Positions 26,145 through 38,149 of a stretch of DNA of 64,000 bases are shown here, in pieces. This DNA comes from Pohlia nutans (taxonomy: Eukaryota > Streptophyta > Bryopsida > Bryales > Mniaceae), in contig CM040085.1 in the NCBI GenBank assembly GCA_022496805.1, forward strand, positions 19,063,811 to 19,127,810. The letters are read 5' to 3'. A model generated the notes under the pieces. The model had not been told where the DNA came from. It made no database searches and saw only the letters and a program-made list of their open reading frames with translations. Positions within the stretch are counted from its first letter, which is position 1. Each line of letters starts with the position of its first letter. The position numbers and the translations under genes are program-made.

Positions 26145-26474
26145 TTAACCTCTAAACGTACCAACCCTTTGAACAGGTGTAGATGCTAGCTTCAAAAATA
26201 GATATTAGCATGGCTCAGATGTACATGAGGTGTACATGAGAGGACCATTGCAAGCATAAAATCTACCCAACAAATTTGACATACTTGTAGTTGGAGGCCT
26301 CTCCAATATTATCAACAACTCCCCATTACAAGAGATTTATTCTAATTGGTATAGAATTTGATAGGCTTACAAAAGTGAGTTGGATGAAAGTCATCCGAGG
26401 TTGTATGAGAAAGTTGCAAGGCTTTGAATCTGTTCGTGATCCAGTTTTTGGACGCTAGGACGTTTACAGGTTAA
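26145..26474. mobile_element. short TTAA element
   Basis: Bounded by TTAACCTCTAAACGT and GACGTTTACAGGTTAA. The right part contains GAATCTGTTCGTGATCCAG and GACGC-TAGGACG, like the right end of the 34756 element, so it is probably an internally deleted P2 member. It abuts the preceding element at a shared TTAA. Confidence 0.6.
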
Positions 26475-26648
26475 AGGGTTGAGAATACAAAATTTGTACA
26501 CATTGAGTTCGTTTATATCACACTCTCTTCTGTATTTTGTACACATGTAATTCGAGAATCTTCAAATGTCATGTTTAGAATTGATGCACATTGGTTGCCA
26601 AAGATGTGATATAATAGAGTTCTGAGTCTCTAGCATATTGTCACCTCA

Positions 26649-27458
26649 TTAACCCTTTAGTGCTCAAGTAACCACATTGTGGTCTCTGATGTGTCAAAAA
26701 CGCAAATAATGGAAAATCCGTGAAGAATTGGATTTTAAATTGTGAAGTTCAAATGATGAGTGTTATAATATACATCTTCTAGAAAAAGAAATTTTCAATT
26801 TGGAGTTGTGCAACTATCAAAATACCTATGAACAAAACGCAAAAATACTGTAAATACTTGAAAATACAGTAAATACTTACAAATACAACACATGTACTAT
26901 GCGGTATTTCTTGTGTTTTGAAGTTTGTTATCTTGTTTTATTTTTTTGGATTGTGTTCTCTTGTTCATATTCCATTAGTGTATGTATTCCGATCTTGATC
27001 CATGTACCGACTCCTTTCATATTTTAATGTATAAATTTTGTCCTAAATCGTATACGGATAAGTCATTCTCACTTATAAAATTCACAATAATTATGTGTGA
27101 GTCCGTTCTTAACATGAAAGATTGCAATGGAGAGGTGTTGACATAGGTCATTGCTGAACATCTTCACTTTCATTTTAGAAAATTTAACCCAAATTCTATT
27201 TAACTTTGAAGTCACACACCCTCCAAAATCTCATTTTTGATTGTGCATTATACGGTTCAAAGACATACTATGATCTTTCAATCCCACCATCGGATGATTC
27301 CCTAATTTTGGCAAAATGTCTCCACTCCAATTGAGAATAGAATTGTACAGTTATTTTCTAATTTAATCCATTCTATTTCTAGTATTATTAGTCATAGTGG
27401 AAAAACGCAGTGAAATCCAGTGAACCCTGCTACAGTACCATAAGCGTTAAAGGGTTAA
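26649..27458. mobile_element. complete 810-bp TTAA MITE, family P4
   Basis: Ends are TTAACCCTTTAGTGCTC and GCGTTAAAGGGTTAA with TTAA on both sides. A partial reverse copy lies at 3729-4355. Non-coding. Termini and target site are of piggyBac type. Confidence 0.7.
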
Positions 27459-27647
27459 AGATGTGCATATGTATGAAATCTGCAAAATTGCACATAATGT
27501 GTCCAAAAAGAACTTCTTTAATCTTTTAGGATCAATTTTTGTAGTGGTAATAAATTTTCTACATTGGTAAAAGATGGACAGGATATACCAAAGTGAAATT
27601 TAAAAAATAAAAATGCATTGAAGGTAATTACACCTTATTGTAACATT

Positions 27648-28244
27648 TTAACCCCTGATTGTCTAATCAACCGTTTTTTGATTGATGTATAGACTTGGGA
27701 AAGGATTGAATTTTGTTTGCTCATTCGTAATGCACTTTTTGCAAGTAAAAAAAATACTACAAAATTCTATGGCAAGATAGCTTCATACATGTGTGATCTA
27801 ATTAGAAAGAAGATGCTTTGTGAATAATGTATGCCTCATTTCATGCCACTAATTTCCACCAAAAATTTCTAAGATCTTAGTTCAAAACGAATCAAAAGTG
27901 CTCTTGAAAAAATCTATTCATAAAATTTAGCAACCAAAACATCTCCAAAAATCACTACACTTAGAGTATCACATTTCAACCCATCACAACAAATTTCATC
28001 CACAAATTGTCAATATCTTATTCATAATCAAATTACAAAAGAATTTTGAATTTTGAGTTTCAAATTTTATACAAAAAACTTGGTGATAGCAATCATAGAT
28101 CTAACCATATCGATATAATCAAAAATTCATAATGTCTAACTTTTATTCATACATCAATTTCAAAATATCCCTCTTAATTGCTTTTTATAATGCGTCTCTT
28201 CCATTCTCCAAATCTGAAGAGGATCGTGGGCATTTAGGCGTTAA
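27648..28244. mobile_element. TTAA-flanked MITE, family P1
   Basis: Ends TTAACCCCTGATTGTC and GGGCATTTAGGCGTTAA; interior collinear with the 4352 and 7445 copies ('ATCACTACACTTAGAGTAT'). Non-coding and somewhat diverged. Confidence 0.7.
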
Positions 28245-28491
28245 AGCGCTGAGAATAATTTTCTATTATTAGAATAGTAAGATTTATATATATTATTGTC
28301 AAAAATTAAAGAGGATTTCAACGTACTAAAGAATGCATTGTTTGGGTTGAAACTATTATTGTATGCAAAATTGTAAGGGTTGAAACTTTTATTGATAGAT
28401 GATCTAAAATCAATATGAGTTTTGATGTTGAAGTTGTGTGCACTCTCAAAATCAATATGTACTTGTTTTGCAAGATTTTAGAGTGGTGCAT

Positions 28492-28632
28492 CACTAGTGG
28501 AAAGGGCCTCCTTGTTTTATAAAAAATGACCACCAAAAAGTGTCCAATTTCACCAAAATTTTGGATCTTTGGTGGAATTGGACACATTTTGGTGGTCATT
28601 TTTGGTGAAACAGAGAGCCCTTTCCTCTAGTG
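28492..28632. mobile_element. CACTA-type MITE, 141 bp
   Basis: Inverted ends CACTAGTGGAAAGGGC and GCCCTTTCCTCTAGTG are flanked by the trinucleotide CAT on both sides. CACTA ends with a 3-bp target duplication define the CACTA (En/Spm) superfamily. The interior is nearly a full hairpin (AATGACCACCAAAA pairing with TTTTGGTGGTCATT). No coding capacity. Confidence 0.8.
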
Positions 28633-28677
28633 CATTGAGGATGGTGTTGCAATTAGGTGTCACTTACTTTTGATGTA

Positions 28678-29562
28678 CAGTCGCCTATAGAAAGTAAGGT
28701 AACCCCACAATTCTCCATTCTCTAAAATACTATCAAACTCACTACAATGATTTGCCAATCACCAAAAAATTTCCATAACACAGCTTGTGTATGGTGCAAT
28801 TTTGTGCCATATTTGGTGCAAGGAAGATGACCGGAAGTTGCGATAATGTCAATTTACCAACTTTTTTGTCTAATGTGAAAAAAGTGCATATCAATTAGAC
28901 AAAAGCTTCCAAAGATCCAAATTTTTTATAGAAGGTAGAAGTCACAATAAAGAACAATATGGTGTTATAAAAAGAATGGTATCCCTAGGTATTTTTAAAT
29001 TAAATGGTGACTACATGCAATTCAAAATCAAAAAATTAAGGCCAAATTTTAGGTTAATTATATAATAAAGTAATTAGCCTACTTTTGTCACTTTTTTTGT
29101 GAGACGGTATTGTCACAATCAGGAACAATATAATGTCATAAAACAATGACAAAAATAGATCAATTACTTTATTATATAATTAAACTAAAACTTGGCCTTA
29201 CATTTTAAATTTTGAATTGCATGCAGACACCATTTAATTTAAAAATACCTAGGAATACCATTCTTTTTTATAACACCATATTGTTCCTTACTGTGACTTC
29301 TACCTTTTACAAAAAATTTGGATCCTTGGAAGCTTTTGTGTAATTGATATGCATATTTTTCCACATCAGGCATAAAAGTTAGTAAATTGGCATTAATGCA
29401 ACTTCCATTCAACTTCCTTGTACCAAATTTGGCACAAAAGTGCTTCATAAACAAGCTGTATTGTGGGAAAATTTTGGTGATCGGCAAAGGATTGTAGTGA
29501 GTTTCGGAAGCGTTTTAGTGAATGGTGGATTGTGGGGTTACCTTACTTTCTATAGGTGATTG
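28678..29562. mobile_element. long-TIR Tc1/mariner-like foldback element
   Basis: An 885-bp inverted repeat. The left end CAGTCGCCTATAGAAAGTAA and the right end read inward CAATCACCTATAGAAAGTAA are flanked by TA on each side. Homology between arms extends about 350-400 bases inward, to about the ATTATATAATAAAGTAATT centre. CAGT-type ends with TA duplication fit the Tc1 group. There is no transposase; the open frame over 29239-29487 follows the arm and shows no domain. A Tc1 transposase relic exists elsewhere in this window (10841). Confidence 0.75.
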
Positions 29563-31119
29563 TACATGATCACGCTTTCATCCATGATTTTGTTTTCTTT
29601 AGAATTTCATCCACAAGATTCCATTCATTCAAAAACCAAGTTCTTGCAAGCTGTAGGGGGAAGAACACCATAACTGTGTCAGGGAGATCTCAGCATTACC
29701 TACAAACAAAATAAAACAAACAAATTATTTTCCTTAATAGTAAGATATTTAGTCATTTTTAGTGCATTTACCTTAAACAACATCTATTAGTAGGATGTTT
29801 GCATGGTACGGTTTACTACATTGAGGGAATTTAGAGTTGTAAAATATCGTGCATTCTAGTGCACATTTGTGCAATTTATGCATTTTGTTTAAAAAATTAA
29901 CTTTTAAACTGATTTAAAAAACATGTAGCAATTGCAAGGATACAATGAAAACGAAGTGAACCAAATTTTAAATTTATGTATGTATCAACCATAGAATGAA
30001 ATCATAGTTTGTCAAAATGATTTTATCTTAAAGATTTGAGTATCAAAACTCCCATTCTAATACTAGTTTAAACAATTTATGGTAAAACTTTGAATGTAAA
30101 TATAGTGCGTGTTTTATGCTATATTTGAAATTTTAAAAATAAGCCCAGCTCTAAAATTTAGTTTTCAATCACATCCAAAAAAGAAATTTATGAATTTAAA
30201 AAAAATAGAGAAGTAATTCTTTTAAACCAAAAATAAGACATTTAAAAAAAATTAAATGAGAAAACTTCAAAAAAATTTGAAAAGATTTGAAACATATTTC
30301 TCTTCACATATTTGAACATTTGAAAATTTTATAGCTCAAAATTCCATCCACAACCCTCTTTTCTCCTTTCTCTTTTAGAATTTTTGAGAGCACTTTTGCA
30401 CTGCGACAAGTTACTACTTTTTTACATAAACATAAGTTTAGATTGCATATATGCTATTTGAAGGCTCTTTTTTGGCATTGGTAGAAGACATCACTCTAGT
30501 TATAGTAGTTCAAGATTTTTGATAACTTCTACCACCAATTTCTATTTATGAATTTCTAAAAGATTTAAAAACTGCAAAGTTGTGCATTATGATCAAAAAT
30601 TGGTGAACTTTACCATGCAAACATCGAGTAGTATAATAGGCAAGAAAATGTGATGCATGATGTATCGATTAATCAATGTGGTACTTGATTCACTTTATTA
30701 TAAAACAAAAATTACTTGTCAACATGGTCAACGTGCATTTCTTCTATCTACTACCTTGCCTCAAAGCCTCAAGCAAGTGCAATAATGAAATGAACATCTT
30801 CCGTGTTTCTTATACCTTCTATCAGTGGAAGGAAATTCCAATGCTTCAAAGGTGTAAAGAGGAAAAAATCTACAAGTTAAATGCACTTCACTCCATATGA
30901 TATGTGTTTAAAGAGATGCATTTAGTAGAAAGCTCTTTAGTTAAGTAGAGTTGAAAGCATATGAAGATAATGAATACTAATTAATGAGAATTGAAGTTGG
31001 GGGAAGTACTACCGGTAGTATACTCTTCTATCTCAAAAAGGCTTCACGTACCCGAAAAATTGAAAAATTAACTCCATTTGTTGTAATCATAACTTTGATG
31101 TTTGTGAACAAGTTACATA
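29563..31119. other. intergenic, no gene seen
   Basis: About 1.5 kb of AT-rich sequence with frequent A and T runs. No supported gene, RNA gene or bounded element. Confidence 0.45.
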
Positions 31120-31198
31120 CTCCTCTGTCGCACCTAAAACCCATGTTTTCCTATGTAGATTACAAAAGAAAACATGAATTTTAGTGGGACAGAGGGAG
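31120..31198. mobile_element. Stowaway MITE, 79 bp
   Basis: Ends CTCCTCTGTCGCACCTAAAA and the inverted TTTTAGTGGGACAGAGGGAG, flanked by TA. This closely follows the plant Stowaway terminus (CTCCCTCCGTCCC). The whole element can fold into one hairpin. Confidence 0.85.
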
Positions 31199-31446
31199 TA
31201 ACATGAAAGATGACAACTCGTATGTGCAACTATGCGAACCTCAGTTGTATTGCACATCTACCGAAACGATAACATGACACCTTAGTTGTATGTGCAACTA
31301 TGAGAACCTCTTAAAGGGCTAGGAATAGAAAATTTTACCTAGCTTTGAGTAAGCAAAATGCTAATTATGGAACAAAATGAAAAGGCGGGTGCATGAACAT
31401 AGAGGGAGTAGGTAGTACCGTAATGTAACATTGGATGCTAACTTTC

Positions 31447-31566
31447 CAGTATAGTAGTAAAAAAAGTGGCACTGCCGAGGAAGATGCCCAAACAAGTGGT
31501 GCCCAATTCCACACATGCACAATGATTTTGCCTAGGCATTGCGCCACCTTTTCTACTACACTAGTG
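31447..31566. mobile_element. CACTA-like MITE, 120 bp
   Basis: The left end CAGTATAGTAGTAAAAAAAG and the right end, read inward, CACTAGTGTAGTAGAAAAGG are imperfect inverted repeats flanked by TTC on both sides. One base at the left end departs from CACTA. A related fragment is at 13896. Confidence 0.6.
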
Positions 31567-31779
31567 TTCAATTTGTTTTCCAAAAGAACGAACTCCATCC
31601 AACGGTGCAAGTGTAAATGTGTTATGAAGCACACTCACCGCTGATGAGGCAGGCCAACTGAAGGCATTCTTGAAATGAATTGTAAGCTGACTTAGCAGCA
31701 GCTTATAAACTACTATTCTACACTACAATTCATTCCACCTGTCGCCAGCCAACATGTGGCATGGTCTGGTCGCACCCCC

Positions 31780-31824
31780 TATAAAAAGCCTCAGTTCCCC
31801 GCAATTCTCTGTGACGTGGCGTCA
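31780..31824 (+). promoter_or_regulatory. RCI2 core promoter: TATA box and ACGT palindrome
   Basis: TATAAAAAG lies 279 bases upstream of the RCI2 start codon. It is followed at 31812-31824 by the interrupted palindrome TGACG-TGG-CGTCA, which contains GACGTGGC. ACGT cores of this kind bind bZIP factors and match the ABA-response element. RCI2 genes are commonly induced by cold, salt and ABA. The palindrome is just downstream of the TATA box and may lie in or near the transcription start. Function is inferred. Confidence 0.6.
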
Positions 31825-32058
31825 CCACAGCCTTCCACTTGGCCCCTGCCCCTAACGCTGTTGGCAACCGACCACTGTTGCGCAACACCATACAAATGCC
31901 ACTCCGCACCGCACATCGTCACAGTCAATCGTTTGATCCAGCCAGTATTGGTTTGCTGTAGCTTGCTCCTGTGAAATCCGTTGCGCAACACCGCAAGCTT
32001 CGATTTGAGCTCTTTCTCGGCGTTTTTGGTGAAGAGAGAAAGCCGCTAGACCGTAAAC

Positions 32059-32451
32059 ATGGCCGCCGCTACGTTCTGCGAGATCTTGATCGCCATCTTG
32101 TTGCCTCCTTTGGGAGTGTTTCTCAGATACTCTTTCGCGGTAAGTAATGCTTTTGTGAGCTCGCGATTTCTTGTCAAGTTGTCTTTTCTTGATATTCGGC
32201 TTTGAACTGGGGTTTTCTTGAATTTTAAGAGCTCTAGGGTTTGAGTTTTATTGCTTCGGTTGAGGTGGAGAAAGACATTTTGTGTACTATTTGACCTACT
32301 GGTGTTTTTCTTTCATGCGATTTTCGAACTGTATGTACTCATACATTGTCTGTTTTGTTTTCTACAGCTTGAATTCTGGATTTGCCTAATCTTGACGATC
32401 CTGGGATACATTCCCGGCATTTTGTACGCGCTGTACGTCCTCTTGGTGTAG
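32059..32451 (+). CDS. RCI2: RCI2/PMP3 family small membrane protein
   Basis: Two exons, 32059-32139 and 32368-32451, joined in phase 0 across a GT-AG intron, encode 54 residues, the usual size of plant RCI2/PMP3 proteins. Two hydrophobic helices are evident: ILIAILLPPLGVFL at about residues 9-22, and FWICLILTILGYIPGILYAL in the second exon. The LLPPLGV and LGYIPGI motifs define the family. These proteolipids sit in the plasma or endomembranes and affect membrane potential and salt or cold tolerance. The start ATG is preceded by AAAC and followed by GCC. A polyadenylation-type AATAAA is at 32724. No damage seen. Confidence 0.95.
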
Positions 32452-32857
32452 GCTATGGACGAGTGAAGTGAGAAGGCTCTCCCAGGGCTCTACTCTGGGA
32501 AGTTGTATGCTTTACAGCGCCACTGGAATCTTCATATCTTTCCTAACTTGTAAAGTGTAACAGAATTTTCAAGATGATTTTCAGTAGATGTTGATTCCAG
32601 CAGGACGATAGGAAAGGAGAGGCGTGGATGAAGTGTGCAATGTATATAGGGTGAGTTTGAACTACTTTAATTAATGCAGTCTCTGTCGTCGAGTGCCGTG
32701 AGATAAGTAACTTATCCCTTTTGAATAAAAGTTGATATTCAAGTTATTCATTTTTGTACTTGGAGTATCTATTTATACTGTTGCTGAATACTGATATAAC
32801 TGAATGATAATCAATGCGGCAGTGCTTGTTTATCTCACAAAAGTAACTAGCACCTGA

Positions 32858-33481
32858 GAGCATCTCCACTAGCATTCTGGATATGGCTCTGGCTATGGAA
32901 AAATGGATGAGACTGGGTGGGTGAACAATCTTTTTGGCCCGTGTCACGGATAATCCAATAAAAACCAGGCCCTCAAAATTACTCTTGCTGGCGTATTTTC
33001 TCTTCTTAATTGCACATCATGATTGCACAATCCATGCGTGGAGACTTGTGAGTGGCTCACTTCCTATTTTCAAGAGTTTAATTGAGTGATGTTGGTGAAG
33101 GCCCGTTCACATACACCATTTCTGCTGCACGCATGCGTGCGTCAGATAACTTTGAAGGAATATGAGGTAAATAGAAAAATCTAAAATAGACAGGGAGGAA
33201 TTACACTACTACATGACAGAAAGCAACTAAACGCAAAAAACGAACGGGTCTATACTTGCGGTAGTGTATTGCAGTTGCACAGTGCTCAACAGTAGCTGCA
33301 GCAGGAAAAGACAAAGTTTTGAATATTTTTTGGTTTCTTCATTTTACCTCCCATCCTTTCAGGAACGCAAACGCAACAGTGGCCCTAGGCTGGTGTGAAT
33401 GGGCCATGAGGAATTGTATGATGAAGTCTGACTTTTTGGATGACCTTCAGAGTGCAATCTAGAGTGCTAGTGGAGATGCTC
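32858..33481. mobile_element. PIF/Harbinger-like MITE with nested insertion
   Basis: Ends GAGCATCTCCACTAGCA and its inverted copy, with TGA on both sides. Outside the nested element at 33100-33405 it is collinear with the reverse complement of the 11955 MITE, which supplies an empty-site comparison. Confidence 0.7.
33100..33405. mobile_element. foldback MITE, GGCCCATTCACA family, nested
   Basis: Ends GGCCCGTTCACATACACC and GGTGTGAATGGGCC; inserted in the MITE at 32858. The uninterrupted relative at 11955 confirms that this block is extra sequence. The target duplication is unclear. Confidence 0.65.
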
Positions 33482-33601
33482 TGATGGCAATACATCAGTT
33501 ATATTCCTGCTTGTCTCTTGTGGCTACACATGATGTACTTGAGAAAACGGGGGGTTGTACCTTTGCTGCACTCCACCCTATGAGTTCAAAAACTTGACTG
33601 A

Positions 33602-34323
33602 TTAACCCCTAGACGCCTGGATGACCAAATTAGCTTGATTTCATTCTTTCATCATCTATAATTTTCATCAATTTCAATTTTTTCATCTGTTTTTTCTGAT
33701 GTTGAATTTCAAATGAAGATGATTGTGAATTTTAGTGCCTCATGTAAGCCAAAATGGTCAATACCGTGTAGTGTGTTCACAATATCATCTTTTTTTGCAA
33801 TTGAAATACAATTTAAATTATCTAGATGATATCTTTTAAATTCAAGCTTGCCTTACAAAACGTAGCTTATAAAGCTTAGTTTCCACTTCATTTTGAAATT
33901 TTGAAAAACTCCTTAAATTGAATGATTTATAGCAATTACAAGATCAGATTTTATTATCATGGCTCCTCAATGGAATTCCACGGTTTAAGGTTTTTTCATT
34001 GTATTTCCAAATATAGAAATATTTTCTAAGCACGGTAAACAACTTGATGTCTTTCATTATGATGTACATATTTGGTAAATTTTTCTTATTTTTTTTAATA
34101 TATTTTGTAAATGATATGAGTTTTCTTTACTTTTCTTACTTCAAAAAATCATAATAATTAAAATTTTGCATTAACAATTTTGAAAAAAACTACAGATTAT
34201 AGTTGACAGTTGGTTTTATAGGAAAAATACGAAAATTATTTTTTAATTCAATAATAGTGGTGAAATATAGAATACAATCTAAATTTTTTTACTATGGTGA
34301 TAGGGTCATGCATTTAGGGTTAA
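33602..34323. mobile_element. 722-bp TTAA element
   Basis: Bounded by TTAACCCCTAGACGCC and ATGCATTTAGGGTTAA. It inserted at the TTAA that closes the duplicated RCI2 flank, and its right TTAA (34320-34323) also starts the next element. Non-coding. Confidence 0.65.
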
Positions 34324-35517
34324 CTCGTAAGTGCCTCGGCCTATGATTATGGAATCATACTTTACATGTAACACTCAATTTTGCCACTATAAAAAAATAA
34401 AAATTCAAGCTTATATTTTTAGTAGATAAAACCATGTTTCTACTATAAATCATGATCTTTTCATAAATTTTGGTGAATTTTGAAATAAGGACGATTTTTG
34501 AAGTGATTATAAAGAAAATTCATATCAATGACAAAATATATTTAAAAAAATTCATTTTTTAACCAAAGGTGTAATTTACAATGAAGAACATTACAATGAA
34601 TGAAAATCATCCATGTTTAAATTTTGAAAAAAAACGCTACACCATGGTAATACCCAATGAACTTGTAATTTTAATCAAACACTCTATTATCAGAGTTTAA
34701 TTTTGTTGGTCAGGCTTGATTGCAATAGAACTCATTTTTATGGCCTAAATTTAGTTTAACCCCTAAACGTCCCAAGGTATCCCCAGAATTGACAGTTTGA
34801 GAAAAATCATTATAAAATGCTATTTAGAAGAATATTTCGGAATTGTTATACAAATGAAAGTTGTAGATATTGAATTTTAGGTTCCATCTGTACGGTTAGA
34901 TTCACCAACGCCTTCACTGATATTTAATTATAAAATTTCAAAGTTATAATTTAAATTTCCTTCTAAATTTAATTACAAACAAAATATTGATATTTTTTGA
35001 GTGAAATTTGTTGGAATGGATTTGAAATGAGATACTCTTGAAATGGTGAATGTTTGAAAATTTTGTGTTACTTCAATTTATGACCTCATTTTAGCAAGCT
35101 CACTTTTGAACTAAAGTCAATGCAATTTTGGCTTGGTCAACTGCTTGACATACTTCCACATTTGTAATCTAAAAAAAATATGTACACTAGTAACACCAAA
35201 TCCAACCGTTAGATAGGACAATAACTTCATAAAGTATTTTCAAAAAATTGAATGAGTTTCATCCATGAAGTAATGTGAGTGTAGTGTGAGTTGCAATCTG
35301 TTCGTCGTCCAGAAACTAGACGCTGGGACGTTTAGGGGTTAAGCAAAAAAAACATAAAAATCCAAAATACACTACGTAGTGAATTGTTTTTACAACTCTT
35401 TTTGTAGTTGGGACCCATGTAAAATCAAAAAATAGCTTGAATGACCTAAATTTATCTTGAAGAAGTGACATGAAAAATGAAAATATTTCACAAAAAGAAT
35501 TGGATGAAATTCATCAT
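34320..35517. mobile_element. TTAA MITE family P5, copy A, carrying a nested MITE
   Basis: From TTAACTCGTAAGTGCCTCGG onward this is collinear with 39236-39946 (shared ATGGAATCAT, TTTACATGT, ACACTCAATTTTG, TTTTTAGTAGAT). The homology is interrupted by the element at 34756-35342 and resumes at AAAAATCCAAAATACACTAC. The right end is degraded. Confidence 0.7.
34756..35342. mobile_element. TTAA-flanked MITE, family P2, nested
   Basis: Ends TTAACCCCTAAACGTCCC and GGGACGTTTAGGGGTTAA give an 18-base perfect inverted repeat counting the TTAA. A relative in reverse orientation is at 44212. The homologous P5 copy at 39236 has a single TTAA (39704-39707) at the corresponding place and no insert, so the TTAA duplication is directly supported. 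Confidence 0.85.
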
Positions 35518-36549
35518 TCCTTCTTCATCCACCTACTTGTCAAATTTTTAAGCAAAATGATGAATTTAGAAAGCAAAATCACAAGGGACCAATTGTCCAA
35601 TTTATGAAAAGACTTGCAAAGAGCTTCAACATAACGGTGTTCTCATGGTATGCGTGACTGAGTGAAAAAGTAGTCCGAAGTGATGGATTTTTTGAGTAAA
35701 TGGACTTTGAAAAATTCTAGTTAATTTTTTGTAAATGATGGATGTACGAAAAATATAATTGAAGGTTTAAGTGTATCAGGAATATCCACACAATGATATT
35801 TTTGGTTGGGTTTATTTTTGGGTTAGTGCTCCGCTTTAACCATATTAGTAAAAGACACGATGTAGTGTTTCAACTAAATGTAGTGTAAAATGGACCGTAT
35901 ATAATTAGAACTTCATTATTCAAATTTTTAGGTGGTCTAATGTGATTAGATGTTGAATGGTTACAAAGTTATTTTCTAAAATTAGAATCCTTTCATTTTA
36001 TGATATTCAAAAACCTAAAAATGGAAAAATGTACAAGATCATGAAACTGATATGAAGGGTTTGTTTCTTAAAACACATGTACATATGGTGATTTAGTGAA
36101 ACATGAAATTTTTTATTCCAAAAATAGTGTGGAAAGAGTAAAAACCATTAAATTATCATTTTTTACAGCAAACAAGTGTTTTACATTGTTATTAGAAATC
36201 AAATTTAATGCATCAAAGATGGATAATCTTGAAAAATAAATTTGATGGACATCAAAATGAGATAAGAAGAAAGTTGTAATTGAAATGTTTTTCTAATTAA
36301 AGACATTTTTACCACTACATTCACTACTTCAGAAAGTAGTACTTGATTTTGAGGCCTTTTAGTCACTTGTACCATGAGATTGCCTATAAATCTAAACCAC
36401 TACTACTACAGTTTCCAAATTGCAACTATCAATATTGTCCATGTTTACATTTTATACTTTGCAACTACAATCTACTGTACTTGATAGTTGTAAATTATTA
36501 TATGTGAACTTGAATTCAATCAAATTGTCTTCCTCTAAATTTATCTTCT
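35518..36549. other. intergenic, no gene seen
   Basis: AT-rich sequence downstream (3') of the COMT-like gene. No second gene and no bounded element recognised. Confidence 0.45.
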
Positions 36550-37436
36550 TCATTTGAAAACTTCCATAATATAAAATGGAGGAGCTTTGCCAACAATTTG
36601 GAAGTTGTTGAATCTTGCTTGTTTCAAAAGCCCTTCCAATTCATCGGCAGTTCTCTCCTTGCCACTTTCACAGTGAATTTGCATCAACATATCCACAAAA
36701 AACACAAAATTATTTCCTTTGCTCATGCTCACTTCAAGTGGAGTCTCGTTAGGCATGACTAGATCCATCATGATCAACTTTCCTCCCACACTTGGCAATG
36801 CCGCATAACAATTCTTGAGGATTTTGAGGCATTGCTCATCATTCTAGTTATGCAATATCCCCTACACATGCCATGCACAAACCAACACATCATGCAACCA
36901 TAAACCTCATATAACTGACTTGACATTGTATCTATTCTAATAATGCTATGCATATTCCATACTAATTTCAACAATTTTCCTTCTAATGCCTTGTAGAGCA
37001 AAATTTTAATCATACCAATTTAGGACTAATTTACTTTGAAATTCCCATTCTTATGTTCATTTTCAAGGGTTTCTATCCATTTTTTCCAATTTGGCACTAG
37101 GTAGCTATTGTTCAAGTTGGACACATGTGAATGTGTGGTGGATTAAAATTTGGTATATTCAAATATTTTTGGTTATTCTTTTTTTGGAAATATGTGCTCC
37201 AAATCACTAAACAAAATATTTAGTAGAATCACTATACTAAAAGAATTTAGATGGATTATATATCTTCTAATGATGTCAATTTGTGAAGCAAAGTTGTGTT
37301 CAATGCTAATGTACTCACCAACTAAGATTTCATGATGACAAATAATGTTTTTCCAAATCATTGAACTTTCATTGTTCCACTTTATGATATTTAACACTTT
37401 TAAGAAAAATACTCGACATAAATGTGATGACATAAA

Positions 37437-37532
37437 TATATGCATATATATATGTATATGAATATACATATATTCATATATAAAATATATGTATGTGTAT
37501 ATTCATATATAATGTATATGTATGTGTATATC
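37437..37532. repeat. AT-rich tandem patch in COMT-like intron 4
   Basis: Repeated TATATGTATGTGTATATTCA-type units in mixed orientation, capable of local folding. Confidence 0.6.
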
Positions 37533-37987
37533 ACTTAAAAATATATGGACATGTCATTTTAACATTGATTGAAATCATGACATCTTCATTTCTTTAACTA
37601 ATAAAATTCACACTAGTTACTAATCATAGGTAAAATATCTTTATGACATTTCAAAAGCACCTTTAGCGATTTACATTTAAAATTCTTATATTTATAATTT
37701 TATTTTTTAAATTGACAAAAAAATTATATCAAATCTAATGTTTTTGAAAATGCTTAAACAAAACTTACATGATTAGATGGAGAAGTTAATGAAAGCATCT
37801 ATTTGATCTCTACCCCAATGTCAACAAGTGAATTTCATGAATAAAGATTATTAGCCTCATAAGCTTCATTTTGTAATCAACTTATAAAATATAGAAGAAT
37901 TATTGAACATTATGGATAAAATTCCAATGAGTTTAGTTTTAACATATATGATATACTATACATACATTGGTAAAATCATGGTGTAAT

Positions 37988-38149
37988 CACTAGTAAAAAT
38001 CTTGTTCAATGTGACCTCTCTTTAACAACAAAATGTCCATTGTGACTTGTCTGTAGTGACTCAAAATTTATTTTCAGTTATTAAAAAGAAGTCACAACAA
38101 ATATTTTATTGTTAAAAATATGTTACATGAGACAAGATTTCTACTAATG
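37988..38149. mobile_element. CACTA-type MITE in COMT-like intron 4
   Basis: Ends CACTAGTAAAAATCTTGT and the inverted ACAAGATTTCTACTAATG, flanked by AAT on both sides (162 bp). The 3-bp duplication and CACTA end place it in the CACTA superfamily. Confidence 0.7.

Larger units (their letters stand above)
23972..26148. mobile_element. TTAA element split by LINE insertion (family P2-like)
   Basis: The left piece (23972 to about 24400) starts TTAACCCTTTAACGTCC and includes CACTTTTTGAACTAAAG, as in the 34756 element. The right piece (about 26053-26148) has AATCTGTCCATTG and TGGACGC before a terminal TTAA, matching the right end of the same family. Between them lies LINE-derived sequence. So an older TTAA element was split by the LINE. 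The right piece is short and diverged, so the reconstruction is inference. Confidence 0.5.
32698..33601. repeat. RCI2 downstream region, copy 1 of a duplication
   Basis: Starting at GAGATAAGTAAC and including the AATAAA signal, this stretch is homologous to 52451-57043. The homology resumes on both sides of different transposons (here a MITE at 32858-33481, there a Harbinger element), ending at the shared TTTGCTGCACTCCACCCT and ACTTG-CTGATT. Only the 3' flank is duplicated; no second RCI2 coding region is seen upstream of copy 2. Confidence 0.75.
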
